Source: Bacteroidaceae bacterium
GTDB taxonomy: Bacteria; Bacteroidota; Bacteroidia; Bacteroidales; Bacteroidaceae
Assembly: GCA_902362375.1 (NCBI GenBank)
Contig: CABIVS010000003.1
Span: forward strand, 391,572-451,326
DNA: 59,755 nt
Reading direction: 5' to 3'
Position 1 is the stretch's first letter. Each line of letters opens with the position of its first letter. Positions 22,921-32,160 of the stretch are shown here, piece after piece. The notes below the pieces were generated by a model, which did not search any database, had not been told where the DNA came from, and was given only the letters and a program-made list of their open reading frames with translations. The translations under genes were made by a program, and so were the position numbers.

Positions 22921-24258
22921 TTAGTTTAAAAGTCCTGGATTAGCATCAATTGCATCTTGTGGAATACGCAATGTGTAACGGGAATCATCTTGTACAAGTG
23001 TGTAGGTTACGTCTTCAATTACTTTTTTGATTTCCGGCCGGGTAGTTCGGCGTAAATCAAACCAGCGATGTCCTTCAAAAGCAAGCTCACGAGCACGTTC
23101 TTTCAGAATTTCTGTGATTAGCTTTTCTTGGCTCATCGCATTTATTTCATTCTTTTTCTGCTCATAGCCTTCTGATGTATAACGATTCTCTATTAGTTTC
23201 AAGAGCCGGGTACGTGCTTCTGGTAATTTGTTTAAATGTGCAGCAGCTTCGGCTGAATTTAGATAAAGTTCTCCGGTACGGAAAGTACATTTGAATTTAG
23301 ATTCACCACTTTTGCTGGAAGTATAATTCCCATTTTGATTTACTTTATAGTACTTGTTTGGGCGTAGATCTTTTCCTTCCTCATATTCTTGCAAAAATGA
23401 AGGGTAAAGTAGGAGTGATCCGGCATAATCGCTATTCGGGAAAACCTCATAGGCAGTGATCATTTCTATGGATGTAAATTCATTAGGAAGTTTGTCTCCT
23501 TCATCATTCAAGTTCACTAATGTCGATTTTCCAGCTAATACACGTTCCGAAGCTTCATAAGATTTGGCCCATTCACCCATATATAAATATACCCGTGACT
23601 CCATTGCGTCTACTGACAATGTTGAAAAACGGTATGAATATTGAACTTCCCATTCTTTTTTGTTAATCAGCTTCCGTGCTGTTTCTATATCAGACAATAT
23701 AGAGGTATATATTTCCTTTACAGTGTTTCGTGATGGTATTTCTTCTAAATCAGTATTGAGTTTTAGAGGAATCGCCTTGGTTTCTAATGCTCCGGCAGCT
23801 GTATAGGGCTGTCCATAAAGATTAACCAATATAAAATGCATATATGCTCTCATAAGGTAAGCTTCTCCAACTAATTGATTAATATCTTCTTGGCTTCCTT
23901 CTGATATTTCATCTCTTTTATCAATGATTGCGTTAGCATAATAGATATTGGTATAATAGGCCGCCCAGCCAAATTGTCTCGTACTTGCATTCGGATTAAC
24001 ATCATTCCATTTCTCAACATCTCCTAAAGCATTTTTTGAAGTGGCGTCAGACTGTAATATGGTTGCGATATCTGTCCTGATTTCGCATATTCCTCTGTCA
24101 TTGAGTACAGTATTGTAAGCAGTTGTGAATAAAGCTCTGTATTCAGCCAATGTATTAGGAATTACTTGGCCTACTGGTTGTATGTCCAAATAACTATCAC
24201 AGGAAGATAATAGTAGGCTTCCTATTAATGTGAATATATAATATATTTTCTTTGTCAT
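22921..24258 (-). CDS. SusD/RagB-type substrate-binding lipoprotein
   Basis: A 445-residue surface lipoprotein with lipobox LIGSLLLSSC and mature start CDSYLDIQPVGQVIPNTLAE, the SusD N-terminal motif. Helical TPR-like segments follow (EAYLMRAYMHFILVNLYGQP is the family hallmark, about residue 130-150). The C-terminal EILKERARELAFEGHRWFDL, then RRT, is the second diagnostic motif. At 445 residues it is at the short end for the family, nearer to RagB-like forms. It caps the partner SusC barrel and hands substrate to it. It follows susC by 12 bp. Confidence 0.95.
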   Translation of the reverse strand: MTKKIYYIFTLIGSLLLSSCDSYLDIQPVGQVIPNTLAEYRALFTTAYNTVLNDRGICEIRTDIATILQSDATSKNALGDVEKWNDVNPNASTRQFGWAAYYTNIYYANAIIDKRDEISEGSQEDINQLVGEAYLMRAYMHFILVNLYGQPYTAAGALETKAIPLKLNTDLEEIPSRNTVKEIYTSILSDIETARKLINKKEWEVQYSYRFSTLSVDAMESRVYLYMGEWAKSYEASERVLAGKSTLVNLNDEGDKLPNEFTSIEMITAYEVFPNSDYAGSLLLYPSFLQEYEEGKDLRPNKYYKVNQNGNYTSSKSGESKFKCTFRTGELYLNSAEAAAHLNKLPEARTRLLKLIENRYTSEGYEQKKNEINAMSQEKLITEILKERARELAFEGHRWFDLRRTTRPEIKKVIEDVTYTLVQDDSRYTLRIPQDAIDANPGLLN

Positions 24259-24270
24259 AATCTATTTTTT

Positions 24271-27200
24271 TTAAAAGTTAAGACTCAGGTTGAATGTAAT
24301 AGATTTAGGAACTGGAGTAGAGTATAGGTTACCCATTGATTCCGGATCCATATAATTATCGTAGTTTGAACTGATAACAAATAGGTTACGAGCTTCTAAG
24401 CCTACAGTTGCTCCTCCGATACTTAGTTTATGTAGCCATTCGGATGGAACCCGGTAAGCAAGACGTATATTTTGTAAACGTACGAAGCTTAACTTCTTCA
24501 CCCAGATATCCAATGACCTGTAAATATCATTTCGAGTACTGAACAAGTAGTAGTCAGCCGGATTGTAGTTGTATGTTGCTAATGCAGGGAATTTTCCTGT
24601 TTTATTTTCCGGTGTCCATCTATCCAGTATGTCTCTATTCATATTGCGTCCTGGATCTAAGTCAGATACATTATAACTTGGAGTTGTTTTTACGTGTGCT
24701 CCAAAATTATAAGAAAAATTCAAATTCAGTTCCCAATTGCGGTAATTGAACGTATTTAGAAAACCGCCCGTATAGGGAGCATCTGACGTTCCGATATAAC
24801 TGTAGAAATCTCTTTGTTCTTCACTATTCGGCCCTATTTGGTAAGTGCCAAGTCCGTCTTCATTCGATGTCATTCTGAATAATTCTTCTACAGTGACAGC
24901 TTTCCCCTCTTTATTCTCAAGATAGATTTGTCCAGTCTCGGGGTTTATACCTTTGGTTTTCAATGCAAAGATTGCACCTACGGGGTATCCTTCCAAGCTA
25001 GGAGTCACTTGGTTTTTATCTGTAAGTACTTTTAGTACTTTATTTTGGTTATATGCGAAGTTGAAAGTTGTGTACCAAGAGAAGTCTTTAGTGGTGATAT
25101 TACGGGTTTGCAGGTTTATTTCGACACCTTTGTTTTCCATACTAGCCCAGTTTATAGACATATTAGTGAATCCATTTTCCAAAGCTAATGCTTTAGAACC
25201 AATTAAGTCTGTTCCTTTTCTATAGTAGTAATCTACACTAAGATTGATGGCTTGATTGAGTACAGAAAAATCTATTCCTAGATTGTAAGATGCTGTTTTT
25301 TCCCAGCGTAATTTACTGTTGGGAGCACTATTGATAATAATGTTTTCTTCACTGTAGCCAGGTAAAATGCTCACATTATCATATTTTCCGACTAGGAATG
25401 GAGAGGTTCCCTTATCAATATTTCCTTGTAAGCCATAAGAAAGACGAAGGGCTAAATTATCGATCCATTTGTATTGTCTAATGAACGATTCATTAGATAA
25501 ACGCCATAAGCCACTTACCGAATAGATTGGCAAGAAACGATATTTCTTATCTACTCCGAATAAATCAGAACCATCCATGCGTACACTTCCTCCCAATGTA
25601 TAACGATTCATTAAAGTATATGAACCATTGGCAAAGAAAGAAGCAAAAGCGTTTTCCTTGTATGACTTGGTTTTTAGATTCCAATCATTAGCCTGTGTTT
25701 CATCTTTAAATATGAGATTTTGGAATGTCAGTTTCTTGGGATCATATCCGTATCCGGTTGAGGCTTGATTGTCTACCCAGTTTTTACGGATTTCCGAGCC
25801 GGCCATTATTTGTATATCATGTATATCACCGAATGTATTTTTGTATTCTCCCTGGATTTTCCATGTGAGTTGTGAGGTTGTGCTATTAGTTGTTTTAAGC
25901 ATACCTCCTTCCGGTATAAGATAGGTTTGTACGCCATTTTTCCAATATTTATTGTTTTCACGTATATTCCTGATATTATATGAGTTTATCCCGGCATATT
26001 CTTCTTGAGACAATTGATCCCATTGCACACCAATCTGTGAATAAACTTTCCACTGATCGTTAAAACGTAGTTGAACGTCAAAGATAGAATTGATGGCTGT
26101 GGTGACAGATTCTTTATTTGTGTTTGCTCGTTCTTCGAATATATTAAAGCCTTGCTTTTCATCTGTTTCACTACTTTTGACTACGTCGTAATCGTAAAGG
26201 TAGTTTCCTTGTTCGTCAAATGGATCAAAGTAAGGATTAGCGATACGTGAATAATATACTGGGTTGATGAGTCCGTAAGTGTCAGTCATAAATGTGTTAT
26301 TCTTGCGTCTGTTGGCAAAAATAGACATTCCAATTTTTAACATTTTGTTGACTTGATAAGAGGTTTTACTGGTCAGGTTAAAACGACTCATGCTTACGCC
26401 AGGTACATTTCCGTTTTCTTTTACATAACCGAGGGAATTGTAATAAGTAACCTTTTCGCTACCACCGGAAATACTAAAGTTATATTCTTGTGTGAAAGCA
26501 TCTCTGAATAATATATCATTCCAGTCTGTATTGATTGTTTTCAGTTTGTTTATAGCATTTTGGGCTTCAGGTGTCAGTCCGTTCCAGCCCTGTTCTTTAT
26601 AGATGTCTATTAAGTTATATTGCTTCATGATCGCGGCAACTTTTCCTTTTTCAGGAAATACTGCTATCGGATCTGTTAACCCCCATAATATGTCAAATCG
26701 TGCTTCTTTCAATAATTGAAGTTCCAAATCGACTTTCTCTTCCGAGTTTAGTAAGTTGAGTCGTGAAGTGTTGAGGTTAGGGGTGTAAGTCAATTTAGTA
26801 TTGAAGTTAATAACAGGTTTTCCAGTTTTTCCTCTTTTGGTTGTTACCACAATTACGCCATTTGCAGCACGTGCGCCATAGATGGCAGTAGCAGCTGCAT
26901 CTTTTAATATCGTAATGCTTTCAATGTCGTTTGGACTCAAACCTGCGATAGAAGATTGCGACATATTTACGATGTCATTATCGTTGTCTTTGTTGATTTC
27001 AGGAATATCAGTCCCCTCCAAAGGTATTCCATCCAATACCCATAACGGGTCTTGTGTTCCATTCAATGAAGCTGTACCACGAATACGAATACGTGCAGGA
27101 GCTCCCGGTGCGCCGGAAGTTGTCGTAACGGCTACCCCCGCAACTTGTCCGGCTAATGCCTGGTCGATACTTTTTGCTGCGCCTACCATTCCGTCTGTAA

Positions 27201-27621
27201 CGTCTACTTTAGCAATAGCAGCAGTCAGTTTACGACGTTCCAGTTCTTGATAACCAGTTACTACTACGTCTCCTAGTGTGTGTGATGAAGCTTGAAGGAC
27301 AATACGATAAGTATCTTTTCCAGCTTGCAACACGATATTTTGTTCTTCAAAACCTATATAACTACAATGTAGTCTGGTCACCTTTTCCGGAATGGAAATG
27401 GAGAATTTGCCATCCATATCAGTGATAGTACCTAGAGAAGTCTGTGATACTCCAGCTTTTTTCAAATCGTCTGCATTAACATATACAGAAGCACCGATTA
27501 GAGGTTCATTGTCTTCACCGGATATAACGACTCCGGTGATTGTGCGGTTAACAGCGTTGGCTGTAGCCAACGTGCTAACAAGAAAACATATAAGAACGTA
27601 TAAGTATTTTTTTCTCATCAA
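24271..27621 (-). CDS. SusC/RagA-type TonB-linked outer-membrane transporter
   Basis: A 1116-residue protein with a signal peptide (about residues 1-23, ending TLATANA) and an N-terminal carboxypeptidase-like domain (ITGVVISGEDNEPLIGASVY and GKFSISIPEKVTRLHCSYIG). The TonB plug contains RRKLTAAIAKVDVTDGM, the SusC marker LWVLDGIPLEG and IESITILKDAAATAIYGARA followed by ANGVIVVTTKRGKTG. The remainder is a beta-barrel ending in Phe (SITFNLSLNF). There is no STN signal-transfer domain, so no direct link to a FecI-type sigma is expected. It follows the protease gene by 29 bp and forms an importer with SusD. Confidence 0.96.
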   Translation of the reverse strand: MMRKKYLYVLICFLVSTLATANAVNRTITGVVISGEDNEPLIGASVYVNADDLKKAGVSQTSLGTITDMDGKFSISIPEKVTRLHCSYIGFEEQNIVLQAGKDTYRIVLQASSHTLGDVVVTGYQELERRKLTAAIAKVDVTDGMVGAAKSIDQALAGQVAGVAVTTTSGAPGAPARIRIRGTASLNGTQDPLWVLDGIPLEGTDIPEINKDNDNDIVNMSQSSIAGLSPNDIESITILKDAAATAIYGARAANGVIVVTTKRGKTGKPVINFNTKLTYTPNLNTSRLNLLNSEEKVDLELQLLKEARFDILWGLTDPIAVFPEKGKVAAIMKQYNLIDIYKEQGWNGLTPEAQNAINKLKTINTDWNDILFRDAFTQEYNFSISGGSEKVTYYNSLGYVKENGNVPGVSMSRFNLTSKTSYQVNKMLKIGMSIFANRRKNNTFMTDTYGLINPVYYSRIANPYFDPFDEQGNYLYDYDVVKSSETDEKQGFNIFEERANTNKESVTTAINSIFDVQLRFNDQWKVYSQIGVQWDQLSQEEYAGINSYNIRNIRENNKYWKNGVQTYLIPEGGMLKTTNSTTSQLTWKIQGEYKNTFGDIHDIQIMAGSEIRKNWVDNQASTGYGYDPKKLTFQNLIFKDETQANDWNLKTKSYKENAFASFFANGSYTLMNRYTLGGSVRMDGSDLFGVDKKYRFLPIYSVSGLWRLSNESFIRQYKWIDNLALRLSYGLQGNIDKGTSPFLVGKYDNVSILPGYSEENIIINSAPNSKLRWEKTASYNLGIDFSVLNQAINLSVDYYYRKGTDLIGSKALALENGFTNMSINWASMENKGVEINLQTRNITTKDFSWYTTFNFAYNQNKVLKVLTDKNQVTPSLEGYPVGAIFALKTKGINPETGQIYLENKEGKAVTVEELFRMTSNEDGLGTYQIGPNSEEQRDFYSYIGTSDAPYTGGFLNTFNYRNWELNLNFSYNFGAHVKTTPSYNVSDLDPGRNMNRDILDRWTPENKTGKFPALATYNYNPADYYLFSTRNDIYRSLDIWVKKLSFVRLQNIRLAYRVPSEWLHKLSIGGATVGLEARNLFVISSNYDNYMDPESMGNLYSTPVPKSITFNLSLNF

Positions 27622-27650
27622 TATAGATAATTAAAGTGATTGATTTTGTT

Positions 27651-30284
27651 TTATTTAATTCCCAAAGCTGTATTGATACGTAGAATCATGTCTTCATAAT
27701 GATAGCGTGCAGCAGTATCAGAAGTGCCGAGGCGGTTTTGCAACAATTTCTTGATACGTAATAACTCTCCGCGTTTCACCGAGATAGCATCAGAAATACG
27801 GTTGAGCTGACTGCCGTAGAAGTTGAGCACACGTGGAGCACCCATTCGGTCTTCCTGACGAAGTGCCCGTTGTTCGGCGGCATAACAACTACAGAAAGGA
27901 GTAGCATGGTCAAGCAGGAAATGCTCGCTTGCAATCTTCTTGTTGATTTTTACAGCTTCGGGTTCTGCGGCTGCTGTAAGTAATGCATCGAGGAAGTTTT
28001 TCTGCAAAGAACGTTCCATTACATTAGGGATGCCACCACGTTCGGTAATACCGAAAATGTTTTTATGAAGTCCGTCCATAAGCTCCACTACTGTAAAGGC
28101 TTTTTTTCCGTTGACAGATTCATTCTCTATCATACGCATCAAACGAGTGTTGCCTAGTAAATCCCAAAGGATATAGGCTTGGGCGTTCTTTAAGATTTGC
28201 GTAGGAGCATTCTCCTGTTTTCCGATTGGAGTGTTGCGGAGCAGATAGGTATATTGTCCTACTTCCGTGTCAAACAGCCATTTAGGATAGGTCAATACTT
28301 CATCCATCAAGAATTTCAATGAAGCTTCTTGTTTCTCTTTCTCAACGAATGTATAAGTCTTGACACCGTCTCCTACAATTGTATTTTCAATATATATACC
28401 GCCGATGTTGGCAAGTACATGATATAAGTAGTTGTTCCACTGGTTGATAACTGCATAGTAGAGACGCGACGCTTCTTCGTAAGTTTGTCCTTTTTCTCCG
28501 GTGGTAGTCCATTGAAGAATTTGTGGAACGATACGTTTCAGGTTTTCGATGCCATATAAAGAAGAACGGACCGGATCATCACCCAGGTCTTCGTTCTGTG
28601 CGCGTGGATCTACTGCGTCACGTACATCCTGCGCTTCACTATACTTATAAAGACGATCGGTATGCTTACTCAAGAAATCGAATAAAATATCCTTTTCTTC
28701 TTCCGGAGTATTCTTTCCGTACCAACGATAACCATATTCGATAGCAAACATATCATAAGGACCGATATGCGGAGAAAGAACTTTTACCCCATCTCCAGGC
28801 TGTGCAATATAATTGAATCGTGCATAATCCATGATAGATGAAGCGGTAGAATTCATTCTGGAAGTAAATGCTTCGGAACGTAACGAATCCGTCGGGAAAG
28901 CCCATGAACCCATCATATTGTGACGGAGTCCCAATGAGTGGCCTACCTCATGGCAAGCAACGAACCGGATGGCATCTCCCATCAAAGCATCGGGTAATTG
29001 CACATTGCGTGCTTCCGGACACACAGTTCCAGTCTGCACAGTGATCCATTCGCGTACCATAGAAAGCACATTGTGCCACCACATAATATCAGCTTCCAGA
29101 ATTTCTCCGGAACGTGGGTCTAACAGGGAAGGTCCCATTGCATTTTTCTTTTCTGAAGCAGCGTAAGTCAGTACGGAGTAATTGACATCGTCCATGTCTA
29201 TATGCATACTGTCTGTGATTTCCTTGGCGATAATCGCGTTCTTGAAACCTGCTTTTTCGAAAGCAATCTGCCAGTCCTCGATACCTTTTTTAATGTACGT
29301 ACGCCATTGGTAAGGTGTTGAATTATCAATGTAGAATACGATTGGTTTGGCAGGCTCCACAAGCTGTCCTTTCAGATAAGCCTCCCGGTCTTCCGGTTTG
29401 GGTTCCATGCGCCAGCGAGTGATATATTGTGTTTTATCCGTACCTTGTTGTGCATCACTAAAACTTAATAACGGATTAGTGAAATAACCGACTTTCTGAT
29501 TGTCGAATCGTCCCATCATCGGCTTTTCAGGCAACAAGAGAATAGAAGAACTGACTTCCACCGTCACATAAACAGTGGTAGTTCCTTCTGTAACTCTGGT
29601 AGTCAATTCGGAAGTTGCCACGACATTGTTTGAAAAGGATTTGATGGATAAAATACGTGATAAGTTCTTGATAGCCGAAGTACCCAGATTGATATTAGTA
29701 AATACATTATTAATACTGGTTTCAGTACCGTCATAAATATCATTCACCTTGATTACTAATGCAGTAGAATCTGCATTAATCGCTTCAATTTTGAATGCGG
29801 CAATCAATGGAGAGATAAAATTATCCTTTACCGAACGGAAGATAGCATCCGTTTGGGGGGCCAGAGGTAATGGGCGTTGTTGTCGTAGCATTAATTTGCC
29901 CGTAGCTTTATCCCATTCCATGCAAACCATCTGATTCTCGTAGTTTACTCCACGGTTTACACCTGCATCATTAAGTTCGGCAGGAACTCGTTGCAGTTTG
30001 TTGACAACTAATAAATCACGTCCCAAAAGTGAGGTGGGAATTTCAAAATAATAGTCATTCTTTTTTTGGTGTACAGCAAACATTCCTTTCGTTGTTTTAC
30101 TGTCTTCCACTAATTTTTCGTAGTCGCTTTTACTCTTCTCTTCTTTCTCTTCTGGTTTCTTCTTTTTCTTTTTAAACCAACTCAGATTTTCTGTAGCGGG
30201 GGTAGTTGCAAATGCCGAGAGCGTTTCTCCACTCAGCAATATACATGCAATGACCGCTGCCATTACTTTTACATACATTCTCAT
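27651..30284 (-). CDS. Zinc-dependent metalloprotease (DUF5117/DUF5118-type)
   Basis: An 877-residue exported protein with a signal peptide (MRMYVKVMAAVIACILLSGE...). A lysine-rich stretch (FKKKKKKPEEKEEK) follows at about residue 37-50. The middle region, with IVFYIDNSTPYQWRTYIKKG and IEDWQIAFEKAGF, leads to the extended zinc motif CHEVGHSLGLRHN near residue 444-456, that is HExxHxxGxxH as in metzincins. A SIMDYARFNYIAQPGD stretch then provides a possible Met-turn. The family is common in Bacteroidetes and substrates are not established. It is the first gene of an operon with SusC and SusD. A minus-strand -7 TACTTTTG is at 30323-30330. Confidence 0.9.
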   Translation of the reverse strand: MRMYVKVMAAVIACILLSGETLSAFATTPATENLSWFKKKKKKPEEKEEKSKSDYEKLVEDSKTTKGMFAVHQKKNDYYFEIPTSLLGRDLLVVNKLQRVPAELNDAGVNRGVNYENQMVCMEWDKATGKLMLRQQRPLPLAPQTDAIFRSVKDNFISPLIAAFKIEAINADSTALVIKVNDIYDGTETSINNVFTNINLGTSAIKNLSRILSIKSFSNNVVATSELTTRVTEGTTTVYVTVEVSSSILLLPEKPMMGRFDNQKVGYFTNPLLSFSDAQQGTDKTQYITRWRMEPKPEDREAYLKGQLVEPAKPIVFYIDNSTPYQWRTYIKKGIEDWQIAFEKAGFKNAIIAKEITDSMHIDMDDVNYSVLTYAASEKKNAMGPSLLDPRSGEILEADIMWWHNVLSMVREWITVQTGTVCPEARNVQLPDALMGDAIRFVACHEVGHSLGLRHNMMGSWAFPTDSLRSEAFTSRMNSTASSIMDYARFNYIAQPGDGVKVLSPHIGPYDMFAIEYGYRWYGKNTPEEEKDILFDFLSKHTDRLYKYSEAQDVRDAVDPRAQNEDLGDDPVRSSLYGIENLKRIVPQILQWTTTGEKGQTYEEASRLYYAVINQWNNYLYHVLANIGGIYIENTIVGDGVKTYTFVEKEKQEASLKFLMDEVLTYPKWLFDTEVGQYTYLLRNTPIGKQENAPTQILKNAQAYILWDLLGNTRLMRMIENESVNGKKAFTVVELMDGLHKNIFGITERGGIPNVMERSLQKNFLDALLTAAAEPEAVKINKKIASEHFLLDHATPFCSCYAAEQRALRQEDRMGAPRVLNFYGSQLNRISDAISVKRGELLRIKKLLQNRLGTSDTAARYHYEDMILRINTALGIK

Positions 30285-30479
30285 TGAGTTTCTAACTTTT
30301 AATTATAATTAAAAAACAGCCACAAAAGTACTAATATTAATAACATAATAACTACTGATTTGCAATGAATATAACATTTAAAAGAAATATTAACTAGAAT
30401 CTAAGACCATCATTCCTCCCAGATATTTCATAGTTTAGTGGGAATAGTGTACATTTGCGGGAGTAAAAAAGTGAATGGA

Positions 30480-32135
30480 ATGATGAGACGATATATCACT
30501 GCTTTGATGCTGGCTTGCTGCATCGGAGGGTATGGACAAGAGAAAAAGCAAGCAACCTTTGTGCCTCCTTTTGACTTTCCTCTTACATTGAGTGGAAACT
30601 TTGGAGAAATCCGCTCCAATCACTTCCATGGCGGGCTGGATTTTAAAACAGGCGGAGTGATCGGTAAACCCGTTCTTGCTCTCGCTGATGGTTATATTTC
30701 GCGTATTCGCGTAACGAATGGATCGGGGTATGTACTTGATGTCTGCTACCATAATGGTTATTCAACTATCAACCGCCATTTGAGCGGTTTTGTTTCTCCC
30801 ATTGCCGAAAGGGTGGAGAAACTTCAATATGAAGAAGAGAACTGGGAAGTGGAGATTGTGCCTGAACCGGGAGAATATCCGGTAAAAGGAGGTCAACAGA
30901 TTGCATGGAGCGGCAATACCGGATATTCGTTCGGCCCACATCTTCATCTGGATGTGTTTGAAACGGAATCGGGGGATTATATTGACCCTATGCCTTTCTT
31001 CCAGTCGAAAATAAAAGATACACGTGCTCCGAAAGCTGATGGCATCCTCTTTTTCCCGCAACCGGGCAAAGGAGTGGTGGATGGAAAACAGGAGAATAAA
31101 ACGATTCTTCCCAATAGCGAACGTCCTGTGGAAGCATGGGGAGTGATAGGGCTGGGTATCAAGGCATACGATTACATGGATGGCGTAAGTAACCATTACG
31201 GAGTTTATTCTGTTGTGCTCACGGTAGATGGGAATGAAATATTTCGCAGTACCGTAGATCGTTTCTCGCAAGAAGAGAACCGGATGATTAACTCTTGGAC
31301 GTATGGACAATATATGAAATCTTTTATTGATCCGGGAAATACGTTGCGTCTGCTGAAAGCGTCGAATGATCATCGTGGTCTGGTGACGATTGACGAGGAA
31401 CGGGATTATCACTTCTTATATACATTGAAAGATGCTTTCGGAAACACTTCCAACTATCGTTTTACCGTGCGGGGCCGGAAGCAGCCGATTGAACCGTTGA
31501 ATCATCGGGAGAAATATTATTTCATCTGGAATAAGACTAATTATTTGCAAGAGCCGGGATTGAGCCTGGTTATTCCGAAAGGAATGTTGTATGACGATGT
31601 CCCCCTCAATTATCAGATGAAGGCGGATAGTGGTGCCGTTGCTTTTACTTATCAACTGAATGATAAGACGGTTCCATTGCATGCAGCTTGCGAACTTCGT
31701 ATCGGATTGCGTAGAAAGCCGGTTGCCGATACGACCAAATATTATGTGGCCCGCATCACTCCGAAGGGAGGAAAGTACAGCGTAGGCGGAAAGTATGAAG
31801 ACGGATATATGAAAGCTGCCATCAAGGAGTTAGGAACTTATACTGTTGCCATCGACACCATTCCGCCGGAGATTATTCCTGTTAATAAGAACCAGTGGGG
31901 AAGAAACGGAAAGATTGTCTATCGGCTGAAAGATCAGGGGACGGGAATTGCTTCCTATCGCGGGACGATTGACGGTAAGTATGCACTTTTCGGACGCCCC
32001 AATATGGTGAAATCGTACTGGGAATGTGTACTTGATCCGAAACACGTGAAGAAGGGCGGAAAGCATACGGTCGAGTTTACAGTGACCGATGGTTGCGGAA
32101 ATGAAACGGTAGCTCGTGAAAGTTTTGTTTGGTAA
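30480..32135 (+). CDS. M23-family metallopeptidase, exported
   Basis: A protein of about 551 residues from ATG 30480 (MMRRYITALMLACCIGGYGQ), a signal peptide. ATG 30483 is an alternative. The LytM/M23 zinc site is in the first third: NHFHGGLDFKTGG (HxxxD-type, about residue 43-55) and GPHLHLDVFET (HxH, about 150-160). The remaining 380 residues are beta-rich, Ig-like repeats ending GGKHTVEFTVTDGCGNETVA. Such enzymes cut peptidoglycan cross-links or surface proteins. A -7 element TACATTTG is at 30450-30457. The C69 peptidase gene follows 25 bp downstream. Confidence 0.9.
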   Translation: MMRRYITALMLACCIGGYGQEKKQATFVPPFDFPLTLSGNFGEIRSNHFHGGLDFKTGGVIGKPVLALADGYISRIRVTNGSGYVLDVCYHNGYSTINRHLSGFVSPIAERVEKLQYEEENWEVEIVPEPGEYPVKGGQQIAWSGNTGYSFGPHLHLDVFETESGDYIDPMPFFQSKIKDTRAPKADGILFFPQPGKGVVDGKQENKTILPNSERPVEAWGVIGLGIKAYDYMDGVSNHYGVYSVVLTVDGNEIFRSTVDRFSQEENRMINSWTYGQYMKSFIDPGNTLRLLKASNDHRGLVTIDEERDYHFLYTLKDAFGNTSNYRFTVRGRKQPIEPLNHREKYYFIWNKTNYLQEPGLSLVIPKGMLYDDVPLNYQMKADSGAVAFTYQLNDKTVPLHAACELRIGLRRKPVADTTKYYVARITPKGGKYSVGGKYEDGYMKAAIKELGTYTVAIDTIPPEIIPVNKNQWGRNGKIVYRLKDQGTGIASYRGTIDGKYALFGRPNMVKSYWECVLDPKHVKKGGKHTVEFTVTDGCGNETVARESFVW

Positions 32136-32160
32136 ATTATTAAAAGTGAATCATATATTT

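Noticed and set aside
22921..30284. Polysaccharide utilisation locus
   Set aside because: SusC and SusD are present but there is no glycoside hydrolase, lyase, sulfatase or carbohydrate-type regulator in the operon.
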